A stretch of 14,722 nucleotides of DNA, from the NCBI GenBank assembly GCA_902476765.1, contig CABSEJ010000078.1, forward strand, positions 1-14,722, written 5' to 3'. A model generated the notes under the pieces. That model was not told where the DNA came from and ran no database searches. It saw only the letters and a program-made list of their open reading frames with translations. A program made the translations under genes and the position numbers. Positions 1 to 8,667 of the stretch are shown here, piece by piece. The stretch is from an uncultured Blautia sp. (GTDB lineage Bacteria; Bacillota; Clostridia; Lachnospirales; Lachnospiraceae). Each line of letters opens with the position of its first letter. Position 1 is the stretch's first letter.

Positions 1-27
1 TTTTTTATTTAAAGAAAACCATTATTA

Positions 28-36
28 TGGTATACT
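28..36 (+). promoter_or_regulatory. Extended -10 promoter of the carboxypeptidase gene
   Basis: TGGTATACT is an extended -10 element (TG at 28-29, hexamer TATACT at 31-36). Only an A/T-rich stretch lies where a -35 box would be, as is usual when the extended -10 compensates. Transcription would start near 43, just before the ribosome binding site AAAGGAGG (53-60). Confidence 0.55.
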
Positions 37-70
37 GTATCTGATTCGCTGCAAAGGAGGTAAAATTTTT

Positions 71-1330
71 TTGAAAAGTATTAAATTTTTAAAATATGTT
101 CTGGCCCCTCTGCTGGCTCTTTCGCTGGTTCTGGGACTTTCCACTCCGGCTATGGCCGGGGAATTACCTGCCGGATGGCCCCAAGCCCCGGAAATCGCAG
201 AGGAAACGGGAATTCTCATGGATGCGGACACCGGCCAGGTGCTTTATGATAAGGATATGGACGAAATCCGCTATCCCGCCAGTACCACCAAAGTTATGAC
301 TGCCCTTCTTATATTGGAAAACATAGACGACGTGAACACCCAGGTCACTCTGACCGATGTGATTCTCCCCGACCTGGAACCCGGCAATTCCAGTATCAAC
401 GGCCAGGTGGGAGAGGTACTTACCGTGGAGCAGTGCTTGTATGCTATCATGTTGGCTTCAGCCAATGAAATCTGTACCCAGATGGCTGTCCAGGTAGCCG
501 GCTCTGTAGATAATTTCGTGGCTATGATGAACCAGCGGGCCGCCCAGCTGGGATGCAAAAATACCCATTTCGTAAATGCCAACGGCCTGCCGGACCCTAA
601 TCACTATTCCACAGCCCATGATTTAGCTATTATTTTAGCAGCGGCCGTGAAAAATGAAAATTTCTGTAAGGTAGCAGGAGCCGCCACATACACCATTCCG
701 GCCACTAACAAAACCTCTCAGCCCAGAAACCTGGAAAACCACAATGCACTGCTGACAGAGGGAGATTTCCAGTACGAAGGCGCCATAGCCGGCAAAACCG
801 GACACACAGAGGCTGCTAAAAACACACTGGTAACCGCCGCTACCCGGGATGATATGACTCTGGTGTGCGTAGTCATGCGTTCCGACGGGGACCACCGTTT
901 CACAGATACGGCAGCTCTTTTTGACTATGGCTTTGATAACTTCCACAAGGTACCCCTGTACTGGACAGGCACAGAGCCGGTAACCTTTGTGTCCCTTCCC
1001 AACGATGCGCCTACAGACTGCCTTATGGTCTCAGACACGGATTCAGAAGACGGCACCAAGCGTACCCGCTCCTATTCCTACCGGGGCGTAACGCTGTCCA
1101 GCGTACAGAAAGATTTGCCTTTGGAAGTGGAGACCATAGAACCTTTGCTTTTTGCTAAGCCTGCCCTGCACCAAATTGGCGGCCCGGATTTGGTATTCCC
1201 TGTCATGATGCTGGTTCTGGCTCTGGTAACACTGGCATTTCTGGTGCTGGCTGTAAGAGGAATTCTGGATTCCAAGAAAAAAAAGAACAAAAAGAAAAAG
1301 AAGAAGAAAAAATCTGCTGCATCAATGTAA
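71..1330 (+). CDS. D-alanyl-D-alanine carboxypeptidase (penicillin-binding protein 5/DacA-like, peptidase S11)
   Basis: This 419-residue protein is a serine DD-carboxypeptidase that trims the terminal D-Ala from peptidoglycan stem pentapeptides outside the membrane. All three active-site motifs are visible: S71-TTK74 (SxxK, nucleophile S71), S130-A-N132 (SxN) and K242-T-G244 (KTG). A signal peptide runs from residue 1 to about 29, with basic start, hydrophobic core and AMA as likely cleavage site. The start is TTG at 71, chosen because AAAGGAGG ends 10 nt upstream. The C-terminus differs from classical DacA, which ends in an amphipathic helix: here a transmembrane segment (about 373-396) is followed by a tail almost wholly of lysine and then SAASM. 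The gene has its own promoter and terminator and converges on the glycan operon. The family is certain; the paralogue (DacA, DacB or DacF type) is not. Confidence 0.93.
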   Translation: MKSIKFLKYVLAPLLALSLVLGLSTPAMAGELPAGWPQAPEIAEETGILMDADTGQVLYDKDMDEIRYPASTTKVMTALLILENIDDVNTQVTLTDVILPDLEPGNSSINGQVGEVLTVEQCLYAIMLASANEICTQMAVQVAGSVDNFVAMMNQRAAQLGCKNTHFVNANGLPDPNHYSTAHDLAIILAAAVKNENFCKVAGAATYTIPATNKTSQPRNLENHNALLTEGDFQYEGAIAGKTGHTEAAKNTLVTAATRDDMTLVCVVMRSDGDHRFTDTAALFDYGFDNFHKVPLYWTGTEPVTFVSLPNDAPTDCLMVSDTDSEDGTKRTRSYSYRGVTLSSVQKDLPLEVETIEPLLFAKPALHQIGGPDLVFPVMMLVLALVTLAFLVLAVRGILDSKKKKNKKKKKKKKSAASM

Positions 1331-1343
1331 ATGAAAATAACAC

Positions 1344-1418
1344 AGCATAAAAAGAAGGCATATCAAAAGAATTTTCCTTTCCCTGATATGCCTTCTCTTT
1401 ATGCTATTTTCCCTTTTT
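1344..1418 (+). terminator. Strong rho-independent terminator between convergent genes
   Basis: Positions 1344-1365 and 1384-1405 form a 22-bp stem with one mismatch and an 18-nt loop, followed by ATTTTCCCTTTTT. It ends the carboxypeptidase transcript. The minus-strand copy of the stem is followed by only a weak T-tract, but it is also the only hairpin found downstream of the glycan operon and may serve both directions. Confidence 0.85.
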
Positions 1419-1463
1419 CAGTATGATGCCTGCTGCCCTTCTCTGTTGGTCGTGTTTATATCC

Positions 1464-1511
1464 TTCTGGTACTTTCTTATTTGCCTGCTTCTTTCTGGTA
1501 CTTTTTTATTT
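1464..1511. repeat. Two short direct repeats, 29 bp apart
   Basis: A 19-bp sequence beginning TTCTGGTACTTT occurs at 1464-1482 and again at 1493-1511 with one difference. It lies in the pyrimidine-rich non-coding gap between the terminator and the end of the last glycosyltransferase gene. No function is evident; slippage in low-complexity DNA is the simplest explanation. Confidence 0.5.
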
Positions 1512-1548
1512 ATCTATTCTCTTGCCGCTTGTTTCTCTGTTACCCTGT

Positions 1549-3951
1549 TTATTTTTGAAGGGAACAGTCATTTCTCAACAGACTGAAATTTGGATTATAG
1601 TAGGGGTCTTTTTTCTCCAGTACCTCTGCCCATTTGCTTTTAAACCGCTTTGTCTCAGCTTCAAACCGCTTCTTATTTTCAGAGCTTTTATCATATCCCC
1701 TTGTGAGAGATTCATAGTGGTACAGCTCCACATAGGCCTGATAAACCACCAGCAGCCCTTTTTCTCTTATTCTGAGGCAGAAATCAATATCATTGAATGC
1801 CACCCGGAAATCCTCATCCAGACCATGAAGCTCCTGATACAGGGATTTTTTTACCATCATGCAGGCCGCTGTCACGGCGCTTAAATCCTGGGTAGTCTGG
1901 GTTCTTCCCGCATAGGAGAACTGTTCCTTGGGAAGATTGTGGAAAATATGGCCTGCTGTTCCCGACTGTCCCATACCGATGATAACACCGGCATGCTGTA
2001 TTCTGTCATTGGGGTACAAAAGCTTTGCTCCCACAGCTCCTACATCCTCTCTCTGACAGTAGCCCAGCATTTCCTCTATCCAGTTTTCGGTGATAACTTC
2101 CACGTCATTATTCAGCAGCAGGATATATTCTCCCTCTGCATGTCCCACGGCAAAATTATTGATAGCTGAGTAATTAAAACTATCCTTCCACTCCAGCACC
2201 TTCAGATTAGCATGCTGTTGCTTCAGCTCTTCATAATACCGGAAAATTTCATCTGTGGTACTGTTGTTCTCCACCAGAATAATCTCAAAATTGGGGTAAG
2301 TGGATTTCTCATAAATAGATTCCACACACTTCTGCAGCTCTTCTTTGTGGTCTTTATTGGGGATAATCACGGAAACCAAAGGCTCTCCCTGAACGGGAAG
2401 CTCTGTGCGGTACCGCCCCCAGTTCTCTGTCATCGTCACCTTAGCCTCTATGCCCAGTCTGTCATAATGGGCCTGTACAGCAGCACGGCCGGCTTCATAG
2501 GCATACATCTTACTTTCCGGATTTCCTGCCGTTGAGGCGGGATGATTTCTCCAATGGTAAAGAATTTTCGCCACATGCCTGATTTTTTCCGCCTGCTCGC
2601 AGCACCGCAGGATAAAATCATAATCCTGGGCTCCGTCATACTGGCTCCGGAGCATGCCTGCTTTCTCTAAAACCTCTCTTTTCACCACAAAGATGTGACA
2701 GATATAATTATTGCTTCTCAGCATATCTAAATTAAAATCCGGTTTGAAATGGGGGTCATAATATCTGCGGCCGTCCATGGTTACCTTGTCCTCATCTGTA
2801 TAAACCACATCTGTCCCCGGATTTTCATTGATTTCCCTTACAATCTCATAGAGGGCATTAGGGGCAAGAGTATCGTCATGGTCAGAGAACATAATGAAAT
2901 CTCCTTTGACCAGTTCTATGGCTCCGTTGGTATTGGCAGATATTCCCCCGTTATTTTCCAGTCTTTTGTAGGTGATTCTCTTTTCTCCTGCATACAGCTC
3001 CTGGATGCAGTCCTGAGCTTTGTCATTGTCACTTCCGTCTGCCAGGCAAAGCTGGAAGTTTCCATAAGTCTGTGCTAAAACAGAATCTACCAGCTCTTTC
3101 AGATACTGGGCCGGAGTATTATACAGCGGAATCACAATGCTGATTAAGGGCTGGTAGGCAAATACCTTCTCTCTCTGCTTTCTCAGCTCATCCTCACTGG
3201 CCGCATGTCTGGGATACCATTTCCCATAGGGATAGGGCCTTGTCTTGTAGTCCTCCGCTTTTTTCACCAGCTTGGCCGCAAAGCCCTTGGCTCCGTGAAG
3301 GCGGAAATACCGGACTCCCTTATGGTAATAAAAGCTGACCTTTTCCCCGTACATCTTCCTTTTCTGAAGACTGATATAGCGCACAGACCGATGGCCTCCC
3401 GAGGAAAACACCAGCCTGACACCTTTCTCCTTGTCAAAGGAAAACTCACAGAAAAAGCCACATTCCTTTCCCACATCGGCCTCCGGATACTGCTGCCGCA
3501 CGTCGGTGCGGTCCACTCTGTCCAGAGAAAATTCCATAGGTTTTCTCTCCTGGCTCTCCACATAGATTTCCAGGGGTCTTCCGTAAACAGCCCAGCCGCT
3601 AATCATGCATTTTTTCTGCTCATAGTCAACATCCGCATAGTCAATGTAATACTGAGGCATATTTCTTTTCTTCAAAAGCTTCTCTGTTTTTTCGGAAAAC
3701 CAAAGGATTTTCTTATTGCCCTTTCGTCCGTAGACACAGACCTTCCGGTACTGTTCCCAGTCTTTTGACAGGTTCAGCCTTACCTCAATATATCCCTCTT
3801 CCGCTTTATAAGAAATAGCTTTCTCTATCTTTGTTTTGTCCAGAAACAGCTCCGGCCGAAACCCTTCATCCCAGGTTCCCCAAATCATATAGCAGTTCTC
3901 ATCTGCAAGACTGAACCGCTCCTTTTCCACTTCCATTATCCTGTGTTCCAT
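1549..3951 (-). CDS. Double-domain family 2 glycosyltransferase, last gene of the glycan operon
   Basis: This 800-residue protein should be a cytoplasmic, membrane-associated enzyme moving sugars from nucleotide donors onto a lipid-linked surface glycan. Two GT2 catalytic domains are present. The first spans about 268-480 (ISIVIPLYNTP at 270-280, metal-binding DHDD at 357-360, GAQDYDF at 440-446). The second spans about 525-745 (VSVIIPNKDH, NND at 614-616, NDID at 720-723). The N-terminal 250 residues hold a beta-rich accessory region with a GWA...RTDV...GF pattern (119-166) also found in the neighbour. Start ATG at 3951 has AGGGAG 5 nt upstream, overlapping the stop of the preceding gene with a 10-nt gap. 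It is a clear paralogue of the gene before it. Sugar specificity cannot be read from sequence; rhamnosyl transfer is common for such enzymes but unproven here. Confidence 0.9.
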   Translation of the reverse strand: MEHRIMEVEKERFSLADENCYMIWGTWDEGFRPELFLDKTKIEKAISYKAEEGYIEVRLNLSKDWEQYRKVCVYGRKGNKKILWFSEKTEKLLKKRNMPQYYIDYADVDYEQKKCMISGWAVYGRPLEIYVESQERKPMEFSLDRVDRTDVRQQYPEADVGKECGFFCEFSFDKEKGVRLVFSSGGHRSVRYISLQKRKMYGEKVSFYYHKGVRYFRLHGAKGFAAKLVKKAEDYKTRPYPYGKWYPRHAASEDELRKQREKVFAYQPLISIVIPLYNTPAQYLKELVDSVLAQTYGNFQLCLADGSDNDKAQDCIQELYAGEKRITYKRLENNGGISANTNGAIELVKGDFIMFSDHDDTLAPNALYEIVREINENPGTDVVYTDEDKVTMDGRRYYDPHFKPDFNLDMLRSNNYICHIFVVKREVLEKAGMLRSQYDGAQDYDFILRCCEQAEKIRHVAKILYHWRNHPASTAGNPESKMYAYEAGRAAVQAHYDRLGIEAKVTMTENWGRYRTELPVQGEPLVSVIIPNKDHKEELQKCVESIYEKSTYPNFEIILVENNSTTDEIFRYYEELKQQHANLKVLEWKDSFNYSAINNFAVGHAEGEYILLLNNDVEVITENWIEEMLGYCQREDVGAVGAKLLYPNDRIQHAGVIIGMGQSGTAGHIFHNLPKEQFSYAGRTQTTQDLSAVTAACMMVKKSLYQELHGLDEDFRVAFNDIDFCLRIREKGLLVVYQAYVELYHYESLTRGYDKSSENKKRFEAETKRFKSKWAEVLEKKDPYYNPNFSLLRNDCSLQK

Positions 3952-3961
3952 GTTTTCTCCC

Positions 3962-6451
3962 TTATTTTTCCCATTTTATAGAACAATCAGAATGCTTTAA
4001 AGTCAAGTTAGGATTGTAATAAGGGTCTCCCTTTTGTAAGACCTTTTTCCACTTTTCTCTGAAAAGCTTTGCTTCACTGAGAAAACGTTCTTTTTTCTCT
4101 TTTGTATCCTCCATCCCTCTTGATTTGGACTCATAATGATACAATTCCGCAAAGGCCTGGAAAACCACTAATTTACCTAATTCTCTCACTTTTAAGCAAT
4201 AATCTATATCGTTATAGGCTACCTCAAACCGCTGGTCAAAGCCTCCGATTTCATCGTGAACGGATTTTTTCACCATCATACAGGCTGCTGTCACCGCACT
4301 GATGTCCTGGGTGGAATTAGCCCTGCCTCCATAGGTAAACTGGCTTCTTTTCACCCCATAGAAAATATGTCCTGCCACATGGTCCGCCCCCAAACCGATA
4401 ACAATACCTGCATGCTGTACCGTATCATTGGGATAATACAGTTTAGCTCCTACCGCTCCCGTATCCTCTCTCTGACAATAGCCAAGCATTTCTTCTATCC
4501 AGTCCGGAGTAATAACCTCTACATCATTATTCAGGAAAATCAAAAACTCTCCTTTTGACTGTGACACTCCGAAATTATTGATAGCAGCATAGTTAAAATG
4601 CTCTTTCCAGTACAGCACCCTCAGATTTTTATGCTCCTGTTCTGCTTTTTCATAATAGGCAAAAGTCTCCTCCCGGGTACTGTTATTCTCTACAAGAATC
4701 ACTTCGAAATTTTTGTAAGTGCTTTTCTCATAAACAGAACTCAGGCATCTGTCTAAATCCTGGATATGGTCCTTGTTTGGTATGATAATAGATACCAACG
4801 GCTCTCCCTCAGGTTCCAGCTTTGAACGGTAACGTCCCCAGAAAGGCGTCATAGATACCTGAGCCTTCTGTCCGATTCTCTGATAATGGGCCTCCACTGC
4901 CTTTTTCCCGTTTTCATATGCATACATTTTGCTGGCAGGATTTCCCGCAGTAGAATCAGGATGGGAACGCCAATGGTAAAGTACCTTGGGAATGTGCCAG
5001 ATATGCTCTGCTTTTTCACAACACCGGAGAATAAAGTCAAAATCCTGGGCGCCGTCATACTCTTTCCGAAACAGCCCTATCTCATCCACGATTTTTCTGG
5101 CCACCACAAAAATATGACAGATGTAATTATTGCTTCTTAAAAGGTCCCAGTTAAAATCCGGTTTAAAATGAGGGTCAAAATACTCCTTACCATTCATGGT
5201 CACTTTGTCTTCGTCTGTATAAACAATATCCGGCCGCTTCTCCATATTCAGAGACTTCACAATCTCATAAAGAGCATTCTTCTCCAATACGTCATCATGG
5301 TCGCAGAGCATGATATACTCGCCCTCTGCCAGCTCCAAAGCCCCGTTGGTATTCTCGGAAATCCCTCCGTTTTTTTCCAAACGTTTATAGGCAATACGGT
5401 TTTCTCTTCCATATTTCTTTTCTAAATATCTTTCGATAGTATCATTTGGGCTGCCATCGGCCAGACAAAGCTGCCAATTTTCATAAGTCTGTCCTGTTAC
5501 GGATTTTAATAATTCTTCCAGATATTTCAAGGGTGTATTGTAAAGTGGAATCACAATACTGATAAGAGGCTGATACGCAAATCTTTCCTTTTTCTCTCTG
5601 CGCAGCTCCTCCCCTGATACCCGGTGAAGCTTGGCCCAGTATCCGTAGCCCTGGTTGGAAGGATTCAGGTCAATGGACAACTGCTTCTTAAACTCTTCCC
5701 ATCCATGATTCCTGATAAAATTTAAATTTCCTCTCAGCTTTTTAGGGCCCAGCTGAGTATAGTATTTCCCCAGTTTACTGTTATTAAAAAACAGCTTCTT
5801 GGCTGATATTTCATATCTGGCCTTTGAATCTGGATTTTTAAAGACCAAAAAAACATTTCCCTTATCCAGGTATTTCTTCGGAAATTTTAAAGAAAATCCG
5901 CTTTCGATTTCCTGTGGAACAGCAAAGGCTGCATTTACATCCGGCCTTTTTTCTTTTTCCCATTCGTATTCCAGAGGATTTCCCTGACTGTCCTGTACAT
6001 AAACCGGGCATTCTTTTTTCTTATAGATAGCCCATCCTTTTACCAGAACCATATCATCCGCCACATAGGCAGAATCGATATTATACTGAGTCAAGCCTCT
6101 GATATAGCTTTTTTTAATATCTGAAAAATACTTCTGGTACACCTGTATTTTTTCTGCGGAGTTTGAAAATGTAACCTGTAATTTTCCATCTTCATTCCAA
6201 TATTTGCTGATATTGTTGATTGCAATCGTAAATCCCAGCTTTATATTGTCATCTTTTAATCCCAGGTACTTCTGGACATCCGGCCTTTTGCCCCAAACAA
6301 TTTTATAAGGAATCTCTTTTTCTTTATCCTGAGACACCACAATCTGAAGCTTATTTCCTTTTTTGTTCCAAATCCATCCCTGGATTTCAAAGCAGTCTTT
6401 TCCGGAGCTTTTCATTCCAGCTTTGTCAATACACCAGCGCATTGTACTCAT
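3962..6451 (-). CDS. Double-domain family 2 glycosyltransferase, fifth gene of the glycan operon
   Basis: This 829-residue paralogue of the next gene has two GT2 domains: about 296-510 (DHDD at 384-387, GAQDFDF at 467-473) and about 552-770 (NND at 641-643, NDID at 747-750). Its first 240 residues contain two copies of a beta-sandwich-like module: GWIW...KRPDV...GF (25-74) and GWAIY...KRPDV...GF (139-186). These probably bind glycan or hold partner proteins; this is inference. The ATG at 6451 lies 8 nt upstream of the previous gene's stop position, and its ribosome binding site (AGGGG) is inside that gene's last codons, so the two are translationally coupled. With its neighbour it offers four transferase sites, enough for a multi-sugar repeat. 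No polymerase or initiating transferase lies in the window. Confidence 0.9.
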   Translation of the reverse strand: MSTMRWCIDKAGMKSSGKDCFEIQGWIWNKKGNKLQIVVSQDKEKEIPYKIVWGKRPDVQKYLGLKDDNIKLGFTIAINNISKYWNEDGKLQVTFSNSAEKIQVYQKYFSDIKKSYIRGLTQYNIDSAYVADDMVLVKGWAIYKKKECPVYVQDSQGNPLEYEWEKEKRPDVNAAFAVPQEIESGFSLKFPKKYLDKGNVFLVFKNPDSKARYEISAKKLFFNNSKLGKYYTQLGPKKLRGNLNFIRNHGWEEFKKQLSIDLNPSNQGYGYWAKLHRVSGEELRREKKERFAYQPLISIVIPLYNTPLKYLEELLKSVTGQTYENWQLCLADGSPNDTIERYLEKKYGRENRIAYKRLEKNGGISENTNGALELAEGEYIMLCDHDDVLEKNALYEIVKSLNMEKRPDIVYTDEDKVTMNGKEYFDPHFKPDFNWDLLRSNNYICHIFVVARKIVDEIGLFRKEYDGAQDFDFILRCCEKAEHIWHIPKVLYHWRSHPDSTAGNPASKMYAYENGKKAVEAHYQRIGQKAQVSMTPFWGRYRSKLEPEGEPLVSIIIPNKDHIQDLDRCLSSVYEKSTYKNFEVILVENNSTREETFAYYEKAEQEHKNLRVLYWKEHFNYAAINNFGVSQSKGEFLIFLNNDVEVITPDWIEEMLGYCQREDTGAVGAKLYYPNDTVQHAGIVIGLGADHVAGHIFYGVKRSQFTYGGRANSTQDISAVTAACMMVKKSVHDEIGGFDQRFEVAYNDIDYCLKVRELGKLVVFQAFAELYHYESKSRGMEDTKEKKERFLSEAKLFREKWKKVLQKGDPYYNPNLTLKHSDCSIKWEK

Positions 6452-6458
6452 ATGAATA

Positions 6459-7736
6459 TCAATCCCCTTTTTTCAACTTTTGATAAATTTTCCAGACTTT
6501 TGTATTCTTCATGTCTGAAATTTCTCGTTTCATTTTTTTCAATTCCAAATTCAGTTCCTTTATCTGCTCCCCCTGCTGTATCAATTTCTCCCTGTCTTTT
6601 CTCATCTGCTGACCGTAAGACTCCATGTTATAGTGCTTTTGTGCCCTCAAATATAATGTTCTGTTTTTTTCCGGAATATTTTCTACATATACCTGGGGGT
6701 CTTTTCCCAGAAATAAAATTTCCCTTTCTGATGATGAAATTCCGTTTGAGGTGAAGCCACATTCTATGCCTCCCTCCCATTCCATCTGTTGGATTTCCAG
6801 TCTTCCCATTTCCTCTCCCGGGTCAATACGGATTGCCGTTACTCCTTCTGGGATTTCCAGTTTTATCTCTATTTCCCCCTGCTCGATAGGAAAGCTTACG
6901 GATTCACTTTCTGTAAAAATACCGTTACAAGAAAGAAAAATCTGCAGTCTTTCCTTAAACTTGATGTTTTCCAGCATGGTTTCCAAGTGTATTCTTCCTG
7001 GTGAAATGGAGGGATAAAGGTGCCTCAAAGGAACGTACTCCTCCAGCATATATTTTTGAAAATTTTCTTCCATTTCACGGAACAGCATTTTTTCCCTTTC
7101 TGAAATTCCTTCCTCCTGATACAAATTCCAGGAGGACAGCACTCTGTTCCGGAATGCATTGCTTTGTTCATAGTAATGGATAACCCGGTAGATCAAAAAC
7201 TGTACGGGAATTGGAAAATGGAAGGTCCATTCATAGTCGATTAAGCTCCATTTGCCATTTCCGTCTACCAAAATATTACTTAATATCAAATCTATATCGG
7301 TCACAGAGAAGGATTTATAGGAAACATCCAGATTTATATTTCCAAAAACCTTTTCAAAGGCTTCTGTCCTTACAAAATCATTCTTTGCCCTGCTCTTTAA
7401 CAATTGAAAAAATGACCTCAAGGTCTCCTTAAATTCCTGCCATCTGCCTTCTCTCAGCCAGATATCCAGAATCTCCTGAAGAGTAGTTCCTTCAATATAT
7501 TCTAAAATTACCCTATCCTCTTCCTCTCTGCACTTGTTTACGGAAAGCATGGTTCCCGCAAAAATAGCCTCTAAATTTTTATAAGAGCTGTAAATATTCC
7601 GGATATGCTCTCTTCCCTCAGGGTAACTGGCCTGCTTCACCACTGTGCGGCAGCCCTCTTCCTCCAGTATGCTTGTCTTAATAGCAAACTTTGGATTTCT
7701 ATCATTTGAATACTTGGTAAACAAAACCCTCTCCAT
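6459..7736 (-). CDS. Kinase-like (aminoglycoside-phosphotransferase fold) protein with C-terminal coiled coil; WbdD-kinase-like
   Basis: The 425-residue protein looks like a small-molecule or sugar kinase. K34 (VVKQA) is a candidate ATP-contacting lysine and EYIEG (79-83) a hinge. D147-I-D149-L...N154 matches the HGDLxxxN catalytic loop with His replaced by Asp, and D167 (LIDYEW) matches the metal-binding DFG/IDWE aspartate. Residues about 275-370 form a beta-rich domain. Residues about 375-411 are a heptad-rich coiled coil, ending in a basic, Trp-containing helix (WKIYQKLKK) that could touch the membrane. The start lies 1 nt beyond the methyltransferase stop, with GGAGAGG 10 nt before ATG. 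Methyltransferase, kinase and coiled coil in this order copy the domain order of WbdD, the O-antigen chain terminator. Activity is inferred; a regulatory pseudokinase is possible because of the altered loop. Confidence 0.72.
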   Translation of the reverse strand: MERVLFTKYSNDRNPKFAIKTSILEEEGCRTVVKQASYPEGREHIRNIYSSYKNLEAIFAGTMLSVNKCREEEDRVILEYIEGTTLQEILDIWLREGRWQEFKETLRSFFQLLKSRAKNDFVRTEAFEKVFGNINLDVSYKSFSVTDIDLILSNILVDGNGKWSLIDYEWTFHFPIPVQFLIYRVIHYYEQSNAFRNRVLSSWNLYQEEGISEREKMLFREMEENFQKYMLEEYVPLRHLYPSISPGRIHLETMLENIKFKERLQIFLSCNGIFTESESVSFPIEQGEIEIKLEIPEGVTAIRIDPGEEMGRLEIQQMEWEGGIECGFTSNGISSSEREILFLGKDPQVYVENIPEKNRTLYLRAQKHYNMESYGQQMRKDREKLIQQGEQIKELNLELKKMKREISDMKNTKVWKIYQKLKKGD

Positions 7737-7737
7737 A

Positions 7738-8655
7738 TTACGATTTCCTCTCCAACACGATTAAGTATGAATTAGAGTAAAGCGGAAACAAGCCTTCCTC
7801 TATCAACGTATCAAACACTTTATTTTCATCAAACAGCTCTATTCTTTCCCTATCAAAATTCAGCAAATTCATATTCAGTTCTCCCCTGTTCGGCAAATAG
7901 GAATCTGAATAAATGGACAGCGGAAACTTATAATCCGGATAAGGATAATAGAATTCTCCTTTTAATTCCGCTTCCTCTATCATTCTTTCCCATTCCATTC
8001 TGGAGAAGGTTCGTATGCCTTTTGTTTCAGGATACCCTTCTAACCCCTCAAAATATTTTCCCACATGGTCTTCTTTACATCCGGCCCAATATTTAAGTCC
8101 AAAACGGTTTTCGATAGCAATGATAATTTTCCCGTTTTCGGCCAAGTGTTTCTTTATGCTTTTCAGCATACCCGTATAAGGCTTTTCCCCCTGTATATAG
8201 CCGGCAGAATATTCAAAAACTCCGATTAAGGTAATGTATTGGAATTTTTCTTCTAAATTTTTTTCAATCTCCTGGAAGTTTCCTACCGTAATTTTTACAT
8301 TGTCAAACTTTTGATTTCGGTATGCATTGATATGGCTTCTCTTTTTCGACAGCTCAATGCACCTGACTTCCTTTGCCTTTTTTGCTAAAGCCCCTGTTAT
8401 CGCTCCGCATCCCGAGCCGATTTCTAAAACCTTGTCTTCTTTTGAAATAGGCAGCCATTCTACAATATTATGACGAATCGCTGAAAAATGATACAGAACG
8501 GGCCAACTGTTTGACCTGGCAATCACCTGATTTAACTGGTCCTCCGGATATTTTTTTGCAATTTCTAATAGCTGGTTTTCCACCTCGCCATCGCTATATA
8601 AATCTTTTCCCGCATAATACGTATAGTCTAATTCTACACTTCCTATTTTTTCCAC
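7738..8655 (-). CDS. Class I SAM-dependent methyltransferase, likely glycan cap methyltransferase
   Basis: This 305-residue Rossmann-fold methyltransferase shows motif I as VLEIGSGCG (76-84), an acidic residue after strand 2 (E101 in IELSKKR) that should hold the SAM ribose, and NFQEIE (126-131) as the third loop. The C-terminal half carries a conserved-looking run of aromatic and acidic motifs (IENRFGLKYWAG, RTFSR, YYPYPDYKFP), probably the acceptor site. The start is GTG at 8655, chosen for AAGGAG ending about 8 nt upstream inside the end of the ABC gene; no in-frame ATG lies near. Between a Wzt-type ATPase and a kinase-like gene, it probably methylates the non-reducing end of the exported glycan or a phosphate on it. 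The substrate is an inference from context. Confidence 0.82.
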   Translation of the reverse strand: MEKIGSVELDYTYYAGKDLYSDGEVENQLLEIAKKYPEDQLNQVIARSNSWPVLYHFSAIRHNIVEWLPISKEDKVLEIGSGCGAITGALAKKAKEVRCIELSKKRSHINAYRNQKFDNVKITVGNFQEIEKNLEEKFQYITLIGVFEYSAGYIQGEKPYTGMLKSIKKHLAENGKIIIAIENRFGLKYWAGCKEDHVGKYFEGLEGYPETKGIRTFSRMEWERMIEEAELKGEFYYPYPDYKFPLSIYSDSYLPNRGELNMNLLNFDRERIELFDENKVFDTLIEEGLFPLYSNSYLIVLERKS

Positions 8656-8667
8656 CTTTTATCTCCT

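Noticed and set aside
3205..3768. 187-codon plus-strand open frame opposite the last glycosyltransferase gene
   Set aside because: It lies wholly antisense to a well-supported GT2 gene, has no family motifs, and long antisense frames are expected from that gene's codon use. The same applies to 1423-1884.
7734..7742. Methyltransferase-kinase boundary as a frameshifted single gene
   Set aside because: The methyltransferase has its own TAA and the kinase has an ATG with a ribosome binding site; the two frames differ but both ends look like true gene ends. A sequencing error remains possible but is not needed.
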